Of a stretch of DNA of 64,000 nt, positions 36,774 to 45,963 are shown piece after piece. Under the pieces are notes generated by a model. The model was not told the DNA's origin. It did not search any database and worked only from the letters and a program-made list of their open reading frames with translations. Both the position numbers and the translations under genes were made by a program. This stretch comes from Halopelagius inordinatus (lineage in GTDB: Archaea > Halobacteriota > Halobacteria > Halobacteriales > Haloferacaceae): the NCBI RefSeq assembly GCF_900113245.1, contig NZ_FOOQ01000009.1, positions 1 through 64,000 of the forward strand, given 5' to 3'. Each line of letters opens with the position of its first letter. Within the stretch, counting starts at the first letter, position 1.

Positions 36774-36899
36774 GGGGCCGTAGCTCAGCGGACAGAGTGC
36801 TTGGTTCCGGACCAAGATGTCGCGTTCCCACGAGCGGCAGCGAGCGGGGGCATATCGGGCCGTCAGGCCCGATAGCGGGTTCAAATCCCGTCGGGTCCG
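36774..36899 (+). tRNA. tRNA-Arg(CCG) carrying a 53-nt insert before the T arm
   Basis: D stem GCTC/GAGT at 36783-36798, anticodon stem CTTGG/CCAAG around loop TTCCGGA, anticodon CCG at 36807-36809 (reads CGG), and T arm GCGGG-TTCAAAT-CCCGT at 36875-36891 are all present. Between the variable loop (ATGTC, 36817-36821) and the T stem lie 53 extra bases, flanked by the trinucleotide GCG on both sides; removing one copy restores a perfect fold. The acceptor stem GGGGCCG/CGGGTCC has one wobble and one G-G mismatch. It is either a non-canonical intron or a disrupted tRNA; no clear bulge-helix-bulge was found. Confidence 0.75.
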
Positions 36900-36970
36900 T
36901 TCGGCCTTCAGCCTCACTCCCCCGACGACTTCCCGTTCGATTCGCTCACGGGAATCCCATCGGGTCCGTT
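36884..36970 (+). repeat. Direct repeat of the tRNA 3' end
   Basis: AATCCCGTCGGGTCCGTT at 36884-36901 (T arm and acceptor of the tRNA) recurs as AATCCCATCGGGTCCGTT at 36953-36970, 17 of 18 identical. Between them is a 7-bp inverted repeat, TTCCCGT/ACGGGAA (36930-36954). Copies of a tRNA 3' end are the hallmark of integrase att sites. Confidence 0.75.
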
Positions 36971-37359
36971 TTGTGGAGTCTGCACGTGAACAGAGTTTGT
37001 CTCGTCTCGTACATCCCGACCGGAGTCCGTTTTTCCACGCCCACACTCCGAAACAGGAGACGGTGCACCCGTCCGTTTAAATACGCGGTTGGCTATTCTC
37101 CGTGATCAGACTGCGCGTGCGGGGCAATAAAGATATCAGGGTAAGTCAGCTAAGAAACCCGATTAGTTCTTGCTTCACTAACCGCGTCGGACCCACCGTA
37201 TCGCTGGGAATCGACCCCGAAGTAGGCCGTTGACGGCTATTACGGGATTCTACAGCAAAGAGACAGGGTGCGAAAAGAGAACACTGAGCTAAGACCGTCT
37301 CACCGAAACTGAGACTCAGGAAGCCCATCGCTGTTCGACGTCGGCGGCTCGAACAAAAA
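36971..37359. other. AT-richer non-coding region after the tRNA
   Basis: This stretch of about 390 bp carries no convincing gene; the largest open frame (60 residues, minus strand 37146-37328) lacks haloarchaeal codon bias and acidity. Base composition is visibly richer in A and T than flanking sequence, as expected for sequence derived from an integrated element. It holds the upstream side of the small membrane protein gene. Confidence 0.6.
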
Positions 37360-37367
37360 TTTATACT
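37360..37367 (+). promoter_or_regulatory. TATA-like box of the small membrane protein gene
   Basis: TTTATACT preceded by a run of A lies about 29 bp before the ATG at 37393, a strong haloarchaeal leaderless promoter. Confidence 0.6.
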
Positions 37368-37392
37368 CAGAGTGTACGTTCATTGACAACAT

Positions 37393-37653
37393 ATGCCACC
37401 GTCCAGACCGTTCGTGGACTCCGAGGGGTCGATAGACATCACGCAGGTCCTCGACGAAGCCCGAACGCTGGCGTCACTCGTTGGACTCGTTGTCGCAGCG
37501 TCCCTCGTCCCGTTGGTACTCGTGCTCGTAGGAGGAGTGATTCCGGGACTTGGAGTGCTGTTCGTGGCCCTCGCGTACATCGTCTTAGTAATCGGAGGTG
37601 GGATCGTCCTGATGTACGTCATCGCTCGGGGGATGCAACTCTCGGTCAAGTGA
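37393..37653 (+). CDS. Small membrane protein of unknown function
   Basis: This 86-residue protein has a soluble N-terminus (about 30 residues) and two hydrophobic helices near residues 30-52 and 54-78 with a Gly hinge, and a short Lys-ended tail. No family is recognised. It is likely leaderless from the TATA box at 37360. It lies in the accessory segment after the tRNA and is followed by the transducer gene after 270 bp. Confidence 0.7.
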   Translation: MPPSRPFVDSEGSIDITQVLDEARTLASLVGLVVAASLVPLVLVLVGGVIPGLGVLFVALAYIVLVIGGGIVLMYVIARGMQLSVK

Positions 37654-37923
37654 TCCCGTGCGTGATGGATCGGCGGAGAGGTCCGCCAGAGAAGTACCGA
37701 TTCTCAGATACTCAGACCGTGTCCGAGTACTCTCTCCGCGTTCCCGATTCCTCAGGAGTGTGTCCGGTCGGTGAACGACTCTACTTGGACAGAAATGAGG
37801 CCCGGTCGGTCACTCGAGAGGATACCGCCTCGACTGGCGTCGTCGCGGTACTCACAGAGCGCGGTTATCAGTGATGAGTATTTGGAGGATACATCTTTTA
37901 CGCGCAAACATATCTGCAACGAT

Positions 37924-39750
37924 ATGAGTGTAGAGAGATCAGAGAAACCGGTCTCGAAGGGGCGCGAATGGGCGCGGGCGGTGCGGGAGTTCGTGAGATA
38001 CATCCCGCGGGGGAGTTCGATACCGGAGGAGACGTGGAAGGGGCGTCACCGAAACATCGTCTTAGTGCTCGCAGCACACGCTCCCTTCCTGTTTTTGATC
38101 GGGAGTTACACCGGTACCGAACCGTACGTCACGGGGGCCACACTCACAGCCGCGCCCCTCGAATTCGTCGTTCTCGGCGTCGGCGTCATCGTCGGCCTGT
38201 CGCTGCTTGCGAGTTGGCCGCGACTGTCTCGGCGGATTCGGACCGGGATAGCGGCCATCGGTTTGATGACCTCGTCTGCCCTTCTGGTCTACTTCTCCGG
38301 CGGCTACATAGAGGCGCACTTTCACTTTTTCGTCGTCGTGGGCGTGATCGCAGTCTACGAAGACTGGCTCCCGTTCGCCGTCGGAATCGGGTACGTGGCG
38401 ATCCAACACAGCATATTCGGGATGGCGCATCCGGAGGCGGTGTACAACCACCCCGACGCCGTCGCGAATCCGATGGGGTGGGGACTCGTCCACGCCGTCT
38501 TCATCCTGAGTCTCGCCGCGGCGTTGATGTCCAACTGGGTGTCCATCGAACGCTCCCGCGAGGAGACGCGAAAGCAGGTCCAGAACGTAGAGGACAGCGA
38601 GGAAGCGAGAGCCGAAGTAGAGCGACTGAACGAGCGACTGCTGGTCCGCGCGGACGAACTCGCCGGCGCGATGGAGGCGGTTTCGGTCGGTGACCTGACC
38701 GCCGAACCCCCGAGAGAGACCGATATCGAGGCTATCGGATCGATCAGCGACGCCTTCGACGAGATGACGGACGAACTCTCGTCGACCATCGTGGACCTGC
38801 GAGCGTTCGCATCGAACGTAGAGCAGACGACGCAGTCGGTCCACGACGACGCGGAGACGCTCGAACGAACCCAAACGGAGCAAGCAAACGACATCCGAGA
38901 GTTCGCGACCGGTCTCCGCGAACAGGCGAGCAGTCTCGAATCGACCACCGGAGAGTTGACGAGTCTCTCTGCGACCATCCAAGAGATCGCCGCCAACGCG
39001 GACCAGGTGGCCGGGGAGACGAGTAACGCGGCGACCGCCGCCGAAGCGGGGAGCGAAACCGCCGCAGAGGCGATCGAAGCGATTGAACAGATCGAACGGA
39101 GCGTCGGGGAACTCGCGGACCTCGTCTCTTCGCTCGACGACCGGATGGACGGCGTCGCAGAGAGCACAGACCTCATAGAGGACATCGCAGAGCAGACGAA
39201 CATGCTCGCACTCAACGCGAACATCGAGGCCGCGAGGGCCGCCCACGGCGGGAGCGGGTTCGCCGTCGTGGCCGAGGAGGTCAAATCCCTCGCCGACGAG
39301 ACGCGAAGCCACTCGGCGGCGATAGAGCAGACGGTCACCCAGACGGTGGAGGACGTCGAACGCGTGCAAGCGGAGATGGCTCAGACCAAAGCGCAGATAG
39401 AGACCGGCAAGACGACCATAACCGACGCCGACGACGCGTTCTCGGGTCTGACCGAGACGGTCGAAGGCGTCGACGCGTCGGTCAGCACGGTCGCCGCGGC
39501 GACCGACGACGGCGCGCGGACGACCGAAGACGTGGTCGGCGCGATCGAGACGGTGGCCGACCGCTCTCGGACCATCGCAGAGCGGAGCGAATCGCTCGCG
39601 GACCGCGCCGAACGCGGGGCATCGACCATCTCCGACGTTCGCTCTCGACTCGACGGACTCACAGAACAGACCGCGACGCTGAAGAACCAACTCGACACGT
39701 TCGAGTGCGACGCGGCCGCCGAGACCGACCCCGTTCGCCGGCACCGGTAA
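37924..39750 (+). CDS. Membrane methyl-accepting transducer protein
   Basis: This 608-residue protein has about six N-terminal transmembrane helices (residues about 45-200). They include the motif [23 protein letters not shown], a segment shared by HtrVIII-like and bacterial sensors and proposed to be ligand- or oxygen-related. A HAMP-like helix and a long coiled-coil signalling domain follow, with the hairpin tip [17 protein letters not shown]. Methylation-site Glu pairs are visible. It should couple to CheA/CheW for taxis, but no che genes are in the window. The ATG at 37924 fits the sequence; an earlier in-frame ATG at 37771 adds an unlikely tail. Confidence 0.88.
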   Translation: MSVERSEKPVSKGREWARAVREFVRYIPRGSSIPEETWKGRHRNIVLVLAAHAPFLFLIGSYTGTEPYVTGATLTAAPLEFVVLGVGVIVGLSLLASWPRLSRRIRTGIAAIGLMTSSALLVYFSGGYIEAHFHFFVVVGVIAVYEDWLPFAVGIGYVAIQHSIFGMAHPEAVYNHPDAVANPMGWGLVHAVFILSLAAALMSNWVSIERSREETRKQVQNVEDSEEARAEVERLNERLLVRADELAGAMEAVSVGDLTAEPPRETDIEAIGSISDAFDEMTDELSSTIVDLRAFASNVEQTTQSVHDDAETLERTQTEQANDIREFATGLREQASSLESTTGELTSLSATIQEIAANADQVAGETSNAATAAEAGSETAAEAIEAIEQIERSVGELADLVSSLDDRMDGVAESTDLIEDIAEQTNMLALNANIEAARAAHGGSGFAVVAEEVKSLADETRSHSAAIEQTVTQTVEDVERVQAEMAQTKAQIETGKTTITDADDAFSGLTETVEGVDASVSTVAAATDDGARTTEDVVGAIETVADRSRTIAERSESLADRAERGASTISDVRSRLDGLTEQTATLKNQLDTFECDAAAETDPVRRHR

Positions 39751-39777
39751 CCGCGCCGAGTCGTCTCGACTCGACTC

Positions 39778-40395
39778 TCAGAGAACGCGGAATACGCGAA
39801 CCGTGTCGCGCGCGCCGGGTTCAGAGAGGAGTTGAGCGAGACCGAGGTCCGAGAAGATACGCTTCCAGTTGCGGTGATAGAGGGGAAAGTCGTCGTTGAC
39901 GTAGCTGACCTCGCCGCCTTCGCGACCGCGGTTGGGGCTGTTACCCTCGTTTTCTGCTGTCACGAGCAGGTCGGACGTGATTCGGACTAACTCCTCGAAC
40001 ACCGAGACGTCCTCGGGGTGGACGTGTTGGAGCGTCTCGACGGAGTAGACGACGTCGAACGCGTCGTCTTCGAAGTCGGGGACGACGTCCTCGATAGCGC
40101 CCGTGTAGAACGTCCCCGTCTCGGCGAGTCGCGGGTAGTGTTCGGCCATCACGTCGAACGACTCCTCGTTGATGTCGATGCCGGAGAGGTTCTCGTACCC
40201 GTGCGTTCGGAGGTGCGCCAGATGGCGACCGGAACTGCAGCCGAGTTCGAGAACCGCGGCGTCCTCCGGAACGTAGTGTTCGAACACGTCCACGAGCGTC
40301 TCGGTGATTTCGTTCGGCCCGGCGTGGGCATAGAACTCCGGCGAGAACTCTCCGGACCGTTCGGCCCACCCGCGGCGGTTGTCTTCCGGTTCCAC
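39778..40395 (-). CDS. Class I SAM-dependent methyltransferase
   Basis: This 205-residue protein starts with GTG at 40395. The motif I sequence VLELGCSSGRHLAHL gives the SAM site, NLSGIDINEE is the acidic motif, and DVVYSVETLQHV is motif IV. The substrate is unknown. It is not CheR, which has a different N-terminus. It lies convergent to the transducer gene, with 27 bp between stops, which may or may not reflect function. Cytoplasmic. Confidence 0.85.
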   Translation of the reverse strand: MEPEDNRRGWAERSGEFSPEFYAHAGPNEITETLVDVFEHYVPEDAAVLELGCSSGRHLAHLRTHGYENLSGIDINEESFDVMAEHYPRLAETGTFYTGAIEDVVPDFEDDAFDVVYSVETLQHVHPEDVSVFEELVRITSDLLVTAENEGNSPNRGREGGEVSYVNDDFPLYHRNWKRIFSDLGLAQLLSEPGARDTVRVFRVL

Positions 40396-40593
40396 GGGCG
40401 GCAGTACGAGAGCGAGGATTAAAGCCTCCGCGAAGTTCGCGTCTCGTCCGGGAAGGTGCCACGCGGCGGACGCTACCGGCGCGGGTACCCTCGCCGACGT
40501 TCACCGAACGTCCACCGCGGCCGCCGAAACCGGACCCCGCGTTCGAGGAGGGCCGAAGCGGTTGAGTTCGAGAGAAGACCCAATTTTCCGCGA

Positions 40594-41622
40594 CTACGCC
40601 AGCCCGTCTATCTCCGAGCGGTGTCGTTCGAGTTCCGTTCGAACCTCGTCCCACGGAACCGGAGGCTCGAACTCGGTGAAGGCGGCGTCGAAATCGAGCA
40701 GTCGCTCGAAGCGGTCCGCTCGCGCCGGGCGGGCCGGGCCGTCGAGACGGTCGCCGACCGCCTCGCGTCGCCCGCCGAGTTCGTCGAGTCGAGCCTCTAG
40801 CTCGTCCGCGCGTTCGCCGAACGTCCGGTCTGGGACGTCGAGTTCTCCGAGTCCGTCCCGGTTCGCCCACCGCCGAAGGTCCGAAAGTTCCGCTCGGGCG
40901 TCCGCGAGGAGGAGTCCGACGACTCGGTGTCGGAGCATCGCGTCCGCCCACGCGGCGTCGATATCGACGGCGTCGTCCGTTCCGAACGACGCCGCTTCCT
41001 CGCCGTTTCGGTCCGCGCTCTCTAGTTCCTCTGCCGTCTCCGCCAACTCGTCGAGCGACCGTTCGAGGGCGTCGGCGTCAGCGTCGAGTTCCTCGGCACG
41101 CACGTCGGCGTTCGTCGCCCACCGTTCGAACGCGTCGAGGTCGGTCTGAGCGGAGTCCGCGGCCCGCTGGATGGCGTTCGCGTCCGAGGTGATGCGCCGC
41201 AGTTCGGTCACGAAGTCGTAGAGGTCGTCCGGCCCGCCGCGTCGTTCGACGGCCGTCTGCAGGTCCGAGCCGACGTCCGAGATGCGCGTTTCGAGGCGGG
41301 TCACTCGCGCTTCGAACCGGTCGAGTCGGGCATCGACCGTTTCGAGGTCCGAGACGGGGTCGGCCGTCTCTCTCGCGTCCGAGAGCGCCATCGACGCCAG
41401 TTCGGTTCGCGTCTCGGCGGTACTGAGCGCCATCGACGTGTCCGTCAACGCGTCGTCGACGGCCTCCTCGGTCACGACGTCGTCGTCGGCGACGTGACCG
41501 AGGACCGTCCGAACCGTCTCGGGGTCCCGCGACGGACGACCCGAGACGAGTTCGTCGACGGCCTCGGACAGTGACGCTCCGACCGCGTTCTCGCCGGTAC
41601 GTTCGCCGTCCTCTGAACTCAT
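40594..41622 (-). CDS. Coiled-coil protein, halo transducer-like
   Basis: This 342-residue, strongly acidic protein begins with a helical region (residues 18-60, DELVSGRPSRDPETVRTVL) and continues with long stretches of heptad-like helix (about 65-310). It has no transmembrane helix and no MCP hairpin tip. It resembles proteins annotated as halo transducer in other haloarchaea, a name that overstates what is known. Position beside the transducer hints at a signalling role. It is 195 bp upstream of the phosphate operon, divergent. Confidence 0.65.
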   Translation of the reverse strand: MSSEDGERTGENAVGASLSEAVDELVSGRPSRDPETVRTVLGHVADDDVVTEEAVDDALTDTSMALSTAETRTELASMALSDARETADPVSDLETVDARLDRFEARVTRLETRISDVGSDLQTAVERRGGPDDLYDFVTELRRITSDANAIQRAADSAQTDLDAFERWATNADVRAEELDADADALERSLDELAETAEELESADRNGEEAASFGTDDAVDIDAAWADAMLRHRVVGLLLADARAELSDLRRWANRDGLGELDVPDRTFGERADELEARLDELGGRREAVGDRLDGPARPARADRFERLLDFDAAFTEFEPPVPWDEVRTELERHRSEIDGLA

Positions 41623-41802
41623 GTGCGACGGTTTCGACGGGGAGGCGTTATACCTTCCGTAACGGAATCATATATTGTCTGATACGAACCGGATACCATG
41701 CCAACGTTTGTCAAAATATCTCTCCGTGTCACTAGCCACAGAATCGGAGCGATACCCAATATAATCACACGAGTATACAGATAGGGAGCGTACGGGACCA
41801 AT

Positions 41803-41812
41803 ATTATAAACC
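41803..41812 (+). promoter_or_regulatory. Promoter of the phosphate uptake operon
   Basis: ATTATAAACC at 41803-41812 with CCAAT just upstream gives a strong TATA box about 34 bp from ATG 41844. A regulatory palindrome for phosphate control was not recognised by eye. Confidence 0.6.
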
Positions 41813-41843
41813 GCTTTTAGGTAATCTGGCTTCGGCTCATGTG

Positions 41844-43049
41844 ATGACGCAAGAGGCAGACCGTCTGACAGAAGGCGTATCACGGCGACAGTTCCTGGTG
41901 ACGTCCGGTGTCGTCGGGGCAGCGGGACTCGCCGGTTGCTCGGGGGACGCCGGGGAGTCGAACGAAAGCGGCGGCGGCGACACCTCGGAGCCGAGCGGTC
42001 AGGCCACGGCGGGCGGGTCCGAGTCCGAGACCGACTCGGAGTCCACCGAGAGCGGTATGGACACCTCGATGCTCACCGCCGAGGGGTCCTCTACGGTGTA
42101 CCCCATCGCGAACAAGGGTAGCTCCTACTGGAACTCCAACGCGCCCGCCGACGACGGCGAGTACTGGGGCTCCAACGACGAGGGCAGCGTTCCCGGCTGG
42201 GGCGAAATCGAGACCGATCAGCGCCTCGCGGACTACTTCGCGAGCCTCTACGGTTTCGAGCCGACGGGTCAACAGGCGACGCCGCCGTTCGCGACCAGCA
42301 TCGCGCTGAGTCACTCCGGAACGGGCTGTAAGTCCGTCGCCGACGGTCTGGTGGACATCGGTAACTCCTCGGGCCCCATCACGGCCGAACTCGGCTGGAG
42401 CGAGGAGAAGGCGAGCGAGGAGGTCGTAGACCACGTCCTGGGCCGCGACGGCCAACCGGTCGTCGTCAGTAAGGACATCTACGACGCGGGCGTCACGCAA
42501 CTGACGGGCGAGCAGATCCGCCAGATCTACCAGGGCGAGGTCAGCAACTGGAGCGAAGTCGGCGGCCCCGACCAGGAGATTTACGCCATCGGCCGCGCCG
42601 AGGGCTCCGGGACCGACACCTCGTTCCGCCTCAACATGCTCGGCGGCGCCGACGCGTCGATGTCGGGTACCGACACCCGCTTCGGTCAGAACCAGCAGGT
42701 CGCACAGGCGGTCCAGCAGAACGAAGGCGCCATCGCGTACATGGCGCTGGCGTTCACGAGCGACCAGGTCCAACCCATCGCCATCGACTTCGAGGGCACG
42801 GTGTTCAAGCCCGACCGGAGCGCGGAGAACACCATCTTCGACAGCGCCTACCCGCTCAACCGCGACCTCCACCAGTACACCAAGATCACGGAGGACACGC
42901 CGGAAGGGACGGACCTCCGGGAGGCGGCGTTCATCAACATGTTCCTGACCACCTTCGGACAGAAAGTGTTCGTCGAGGACAACAACTACATCCCGCTTCC
43001 GGACAAGGACATCCAGTCCGAGGCCGAGAAACTGCCGGACCAAGCCTGA
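41844..43049 (+). CDS. pstS: Phosphate-binding lipoprotein of the Pst transporter
   Basis: This 401-residue exported substrate-binding protein has a twin-arginine motif (SRRQFLVTS) and the lipobox LAGC, so it is exported by Tat and anchored by a lipid. An acidic Gly/Ser/Glu linker follows to about residue 70. The mature domain has the signature GSSTVYPI and later SGTDTSFR, which bind phosphate. It opens the pst operon, transcribed from a TATA box at 41803. A GTG three bases upstream is an alternative start. Confidence 0.93.
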   Translation: MTQEADRLTEGVSRRQFLVTSGVVGAAGLAGCSGDAGESNESGGGDTSEPSGQATAGGSESETDSESTESGMDTSMLTAEGSSTVYPIANKGSSYWNSNAPADDGEYWGSNDEGSVPGWGEIETDQRLADYFASLYGFEPTGQQATPPFATSIALSHSGTGCKSVADGLVDIGNSSGPITAELGWSEEKASEEVVDHVLGRDGQPVVVSKDIYDAGVTQLTGEQIRQIYQGEVSNWSEVGGPDQEIYAIGRAEGSGTDTSFRLNMLGGADASMSGTDTRFGQNQQVAQAVQQNEGAIAYMALAFTSDQVQPIAIDFEGTVFKPDRSAENTIFDSAYPLNRDLHQYTKITEDTPEGTDLREAAFINMFLTTFGQKVFVEDNNYIPLPDKDIQSEAEKLPDQA

Positions 43050-43199
43050 ACCAGACCGTCCCCGGGAGAGCGTGACCGAGCGTCGAACGGTCCGACGCCC
43101 GCCTCTCGGCAGCGCTCGACGGGGCGGATATTCTTCACAACACCGACACAAAACAATGGATTCCTGTACAACCGACAGATCGACGAGGCGTTCACGACG

Positions 43200-44330
43200 A
43201 TGAGTTCGGTCAGCGAGTCAGAGCGCGGCCGACGAAACGCCGTCCAGCGGACGCGCCGTCGAGCCCGGAACTTCGTCGAGGACGCCAGCACGTCCGAACT
43301 CGCGACCGTCCTCGTCAGTTCGGCGGCCCTCTTTGCCGCGTTCGCCGGGTTCCTCGCCGCGTCGGCGTGGACCATCGTCCCGGTGGTCGTCTTCCTCCTG
43401 GCGGTCGGGTACGGGTGGATTCGCCACCAAGAGACGACGGCGAAGGGACTCACCATGACGATGACCGCGTCCACCATCCTGATACTGCTCCTCATCACGG
43501 TGTTCATCTTCGTCGAGTCGGTTCCGGTCGTCCTCTACGAGAGCGAGACGGTGTTGGGGGTGAGCGTCCCCGGCCTGCGGATGTTCACGGAGACGCGATG
43601 GGACGCGGTTTCGTCGCCGATTCGCTACTCGATGGTTCCGATGATTCACGGGACGGTGATGGTGACGCTCATCGCGACGGCCGTCGCCGGACCCCTCGGC
43701 GTCGCCGCCGCGTTGTTCTTGAGCGAAATCGCTCCGCGGACCGTTCGCGAGGTGGTCAAGCCGGGCGTCGAAATCCTCGCCGGAATCCCCTCCATCGTCT
43801 ACGGGTTCATCGGGTTCACCGTGTTGAGTCCGTGGGCGTCCGACCAGTTCCGAATCACCGGCCAGGGGACCTATCTCTTCGTCGGAATCGTCGTCGGCCT
43901 GATGGCGCTTCCGACCGTCGTCTCCGTCGCGGAGGACGCCCTGAGCAGCGTCCCGGAGGCGATGAAGAGCGGGTCGCTGGCGATGGGGACGACGGACTGG
44001 CAGACGATGACGAGCATCACGCTCCCAGCGGCGTTCTCGGGCGTCTCGGCCGCCGTCCTCCTCGGCGTCGGGCGCGCTATCGGCGAGACGATGGCCGCGA
44101 CGGTGATGCTTCGGGGCGTCCCCGGACTCACCGACCCGCTGTACAACGTCTTCTACGGAAACGCGACGCTCACCTCACTCATCGCGTCGAACTACGGCGA
44201 GGCGGACGGACTGCAGGAGGACGCGCTGTTCGTCGCGGGCATCATCCTGTTCGTCACCGTCTTGGTCCTCTCTCTCGGGTCGCAGTACATCGAAGCTCGA
44301 ATGCGTAACAAACTGGGGGGTGAGCTCTGA
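43200..44330 (+). CDS. pstC: Phosphate ABC transporter permease PstC
   Basis: This 376-residue permease has an N-terminal helical extension (residues about 20-100) followed by the six-helix core; the loop motif GIPSIVYGFIGF and the ABC-interaction segment near AIGETMAAT mark the PstC family. It forms the membrane channel with PstA. Its stop overlaps the pstA ATG by one base (TGATG), a strong sign of translational coupling. It starts 150 bp after pstS. Confidence 0.93.
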   Translation: MSSVSESERGRRNAVQRTRRRARNFVEDASTSELATVLVSSAALFAAFAGFLAASAWTIVPVVVFLLAVGYGWIRHQETTAKGLTMTMTASTILILLLITVFIFVESVPVVLYESETVLGVSVPGLRMFTETRWDAVSSPIRYSMVPMIHGTVMVTLIATAVAGPLGVAAALFLSEIAPRTVREVVKPGVEILAGIPSIVYGFIGFTVLSPWASDQFRITGQGTYLFVGIVVGLMALPTVVSVAEDALSSVPEAMKSGSLAMGTTDWQTMTSITLPAAFSGVSAAVLLGVGRAIGETMAATVMLRGVPGLTDPLYNVFYGNATLTSLIASNYGEADGLQEDALFVAGIILFVTVLVLSLGSQYIEARMRNKLGGEL

Positions 44331-45961
44331 TGGCGGGAGCGACCCGTTCGAGGCTCGTCACGGAGGACACGTCCGCGACCGACGCGGTGGCGGCGGGGGC
44401 CGTCGGACTCGCGTCGGTGCTTTTCGCCCTCGCCCTCGCGGCGCTGTTCGAGCAGGTGAGCCTGACTGACTCTGTCGGTGGGGTCCCCCTCGCCACGCTC
44501 ATCGGCGGACTCCTCGCCCTGTTGGGCGGCGCAGTCATCGCCTTCGGCGTCGGCTCACGGTTCGGCTACGTCGCGACCCAACCGAGGCCGACCGCTGGGA
44601 TAGTCGCCGCTTCGAGTTCCACGCTCGTCTGGTTCGCGGTCGGCGGCGTCGTCGCGTCGCAGTCGTTCGGACTCGGAACTCTCGGGTGGCTCTTCGTCGC
44701 CGGTCTGACCGGCGGCGCGGCCTTCGCGGTGTCGGCGGTCCTGCGGGAAGACCTCGGCTCTACGCTCCCGGCGGGCGCTTTGACCCTGTTTGCGGGGCTC
44801 GTCTTCCTCACCGGGGCCATCGGCCCGTCGTGGGTGTGGGAACTCGGCTGGGCACAGCGGGCGTCGTTCACCGCCGAGTTCGTCGTCCCCGGCGTCACGC
44901 TGTTTTGTTCTCTCTTCTCCGGGTGGGCGGCCGCGAAGGCGTACGGCGGGTTCGGCGCTCGCGGGCGGCACATGGGCGCGTACCTGCTCGTCTACCTGAA
45001 CGCCGTCGCCATCGTCGGCGTCCTGTTCGTGCTGATGGGGTTCACCATCGTCAAGGGGACTCCCGGCCTCTTCCGCGGTCTGAGCGTCGGACTCGGAACC
45101 GGCCCGGAGTCCGTCGTCGTGCTCTTCGGACAGACCGTCTCGTTCACGTGGCCCCTCGACTGGCCGTTCGTCATGAACGGCGTCGGGCTGATAAACGACT
45201 TCAACGGCGTCCTACCGGCCATCGCCGGGACGTTCTGGCTCGTCGCCGGAGCGATGCTCGTCGCGGTTCCCCTCGGCATCGGCGCGGCCATCTTCCTCAC
45301 CGAGTACGCCGAACGAGGGCCGTTCACGCAGGCCGTCGAAGTCGCCACGAACGGGCTCTGGAGCACTCCGAGCATCGTCTTCGGTCTGTTCGGGTACGCG
45401 TTTCTCGTCCCGCGGTTCGGCAACAGGAAGTCGCTGCTCGCCGGGATGCTGACGCTCTCGTTCATGCTTCTTCCTCTCGTGCTCATCACGAGTCGGGAGG
45501 CGATGCTCTCGGTCCCCGACGAGTACCGCGATGCCAGCGCGGCCCTCGGCGTGACCAAGTGGCAGACGATACGAAGCGTCGTCCTGCCCGCGGCGTTACC
45601 CGGTGTCGTCACCGGCGTCATCCTCGGTGTCGGCCGCATCGCGGGCGAGACGGCACCCATCCTGTTGACGATGGCAGGCGGCGTGTTCATCCCCGGAAGC
45701 CAGACGGTGGACGTCGTCGGCGGCTTCGAGTTCACGTCCTCGGCCCCGTTCGTCGCCAATCCCGAACTGATGCAGGCGACGTCCGCGCTCCCGTACCAGT
45801 TGTACGCGCTCATCACCGCGGGCGTCGGCGCGTCGAGCAACGTCGGCAACGCCGACGAGTTCCGCTGGGCGACGGCGCTCATCCTTCTCATCGTCGTTCT
45901 GTCGTTCTACGCGGTCGGCATCACCGCGCGGTACTACTTCCGCAGTAAACTCAGAGAGTAA
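44330..45961 (+). CDS. pstA: Phosphate ABC transporter permease PstA, extended form
   Basis: This 543-residue permease is far longer than typical bacterial PstA (about 280-300). The first roughly 215 residues contain about six extra hydrophobic segments. The core follows, with [16 protein letters not shown], the ABC-coupling loop near [21 protein letters not shown], and [12 protein letters not shown]. It pairs with PstC and PstB. It overlaps the pstC stop by one base. The extra helices are likely a haloarchaeal feature of unknown purpose. Confidence 0.92.
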   Translation: MAGATRSRLVTEDTSATDAVAAGAVGLASVLFALALAALFEQVSLTDSVGGVPLATLIGGLLALLGGAVIAFGVGSRFGYVATQPRPTAGIVAASSSTLVWFAVGGVVASQSFGLGTLGWLFVAGLTGGAAFAVSAVLREDLGSTLPAGALTLFAGLVFLTGAIGPSWVWELGWAQRASFTAEFVVPGVTLFCSLFSGWAAAKAYGGFGARGRHMGAYLLVYLNAVAIVGVLFVLMGFTIVKGTPGLFRGLSVGLGTGPESVVVLFGQTVSFTWPLDWPFVMNGVGLINDFNGVLPAIAGTFWLVAGAMLVAVPLGIGAAIFLTEYAERGPFTQAVEVATNGLWSTPSIVFGLFGYAFLVPRFGNRKSLLAGMLTLSFMLLPLVLITSREAMLSVPDEYRDASAALGVTKWQTIRSVVLPAALPGVVTGVILGVGRIAGETAPILLTMAGGVFIPGSQTVDVVGGFEFTSSAPFVANPELMQATSALPYQLYALITAGVGASSNVGNADEFRWATALILLIVVLSFYAVGITARYYFRSKLRE

Positions 45962-45963
45962 CA

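Noticed and set aside
36817-36877. A canonical bulge-helix-bulge for splicing of the tRNA insert
   Set aside because: Pairing of GTCG (36819-36822) with CGAT (36870-36873) gives a four-base helix, but the resulting cut sites leave two surplus bases in the variable loop and no outer helix forms; not convincing by eye.
37146-37328. A 60-codon minus-strand frame in the AT-rich spacer
   Set aside because: Sequence is Ser/Leu-rich, not acidic, and has no promoter or family resemblance; it could be a transposase relic but nothing supports it.
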